A stretch of 5,881 bases of DNA from SVQP01 sp045594445 (GTDB lineage: Bacteria; Bacillota; Clostridia; Oscillospirales; CAG-272), in the NCBI GenBank assembly GCA_045594445.1, contig JAZNYL010000017.1:1-5881 (forward strand), in the 5' to 3' direction. The position numbers and the translations under genes were made by a program. The notes beneath the pieces were generated by a model. The model ran no database searches. It saw only the letters and a program-made list of their open reading frames with translations, and was not told the origin of the DNA. The stretch's first letter is position 1. Each line of letters begins with the position of its first letter. This document shows positions 5,753-5,881 of the stretch, in pieces.

Positions 5753-5845
5753 TGTCATCCGGAGCGGAACGAAGTGGAGTCGAACGCGGAGCGCGACACG
5801 CAGTGTCGGGATTTACGGGCGAATGATGTTGCCCCTCGTAGATCC
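5753..5845. repeat. Composite intergenic repeat with hairpins
   Basis: No gene is apparent here. The stretch TGTCATCCGGAGCGGAACGA, continuing to 5784 with AGTGGAGTCGAA, resembles the widespread clostridial intergenic repeat TGTCATCCTGAGCG...CGAAG (recognised from memory). It is followed by a perfect CGACAC-GCA-GTGTCG hairpin (5794-5808), then ACGGGCGA (5815 onward) paired with TTGCCC (one G-U pair) and CCTCGTAG. The last part has the same layout and orientation as the 266-296 unit near the left end (CGGGGCG, spacer, CGCCCC, CTACGG). Function unknown; it may be a non-autonomous mobile repeat or a transcript-end structure. Confidence 0.5.
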
Positions 5846-5868
5846 TCAAAACGCTGCAGGCGTTTTGA
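5846..5868. terminator. Strong symmetrical hairpin, candidate bidirectional terminator
   Basis: TCAAAACGC (5846-5854) and GCGTTTTGA (5860-5868) form a perfect 9-bp dyad around TGCAG. The A4 and T4 runs inside the stem and CTTTC after it are the form of many bidirectional terminators, though no long free U-tract follows. It may equally be one end of the repeat cluster on its left; the window ends 13 bp later. Confidence 0.4.
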
Positions 5869-5881
5869 CTTTCAAAAATCA

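Noticed and set aside
4371..5849. Minus-strand open frame of 492 codons opposite rimO and pgsA
   Set aside because: Spans two certain genes, a terminator and a repeat in antisense; histidine- and aspartate-rich with no recognisable motif.
5743..5881. tRNA, small RNA or CRISPR repeat in the hairpin-rich right end
   Set aside because: No cloverleaf or T-loop consensus, no regularly spaced direct repeats and no promoter were seen; the dyads differ from each other.

Overview
The window (about 5.9 kb, moderately GC-rich) reads as chromosomal DNA of a low-GC-lineage Gram-positive bacterium of the class Clostridia, probably an Oscillospiraceae/Ruminococcaceae-type gut anaerobe. This is an inference from strong AGGAGG ribosome binding sites, consensus TTGACA/TATAAT promoters, a rimO-pgsA pair as commonly seen in Firmicutes, and short GC-rich intergenic repeats of a style I associate with clostridial genomes. 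No database search was possible.

Layout, left to right. (1) Positions 1-218, minus strand: the first codons of a secreted-protein gene (signal peptide only) lie behind the last 48 codons of a PotC-like polyamine ABC permease. Together they look like the tail of a pot operon (potC-potD order). The permease is cut off on its N-terminal side exactly where a GC-rich hairpin element (219-300) begins. (2) Positions 364-3457, minus strand: a two-gene operon made of a MATE-family efflux transporter followed 7 bp later by an FAD-dependent oxidoreductase of the FAD_oxidored (PF12831) type. (3) Positions 3458-3605: a compact divergent promoter region with one near-consensus sigma-A promoter on each strand and an inverted repeat between their -35 boxes. 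(4) Positions 3606-5648, plus strand: rimO (ribosomal protein uS12 methylthiotransferase) and pgsA (phosphatidylglycerophosphate synthase), 18 bp apart and presumably co-transcribed. (5) Positions 5649-5881: no gene; a small leftward hairpin, a good rho-independent terminator, then a second composite of intergenic repeats with several hairpins.

How it works together: the rightward pair is housekeeping (ribosome modification and anionic phospholipid synthesis). The leftward pair couples a redox enzyme of unknown substrate with a drug/metabolite exporter; translation is probably coupled, because the oxidoreductase RBS sits on the MATE stop codon. No mobile element, CRISPR array, tRNA or rRNA was seen. 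I did not find a convincing new multi-gene system. The points most worth a second look are the permease broken at a repeat boundary, the duplicated translation start of rimO, and the divergent promoter with its inverted repeat.
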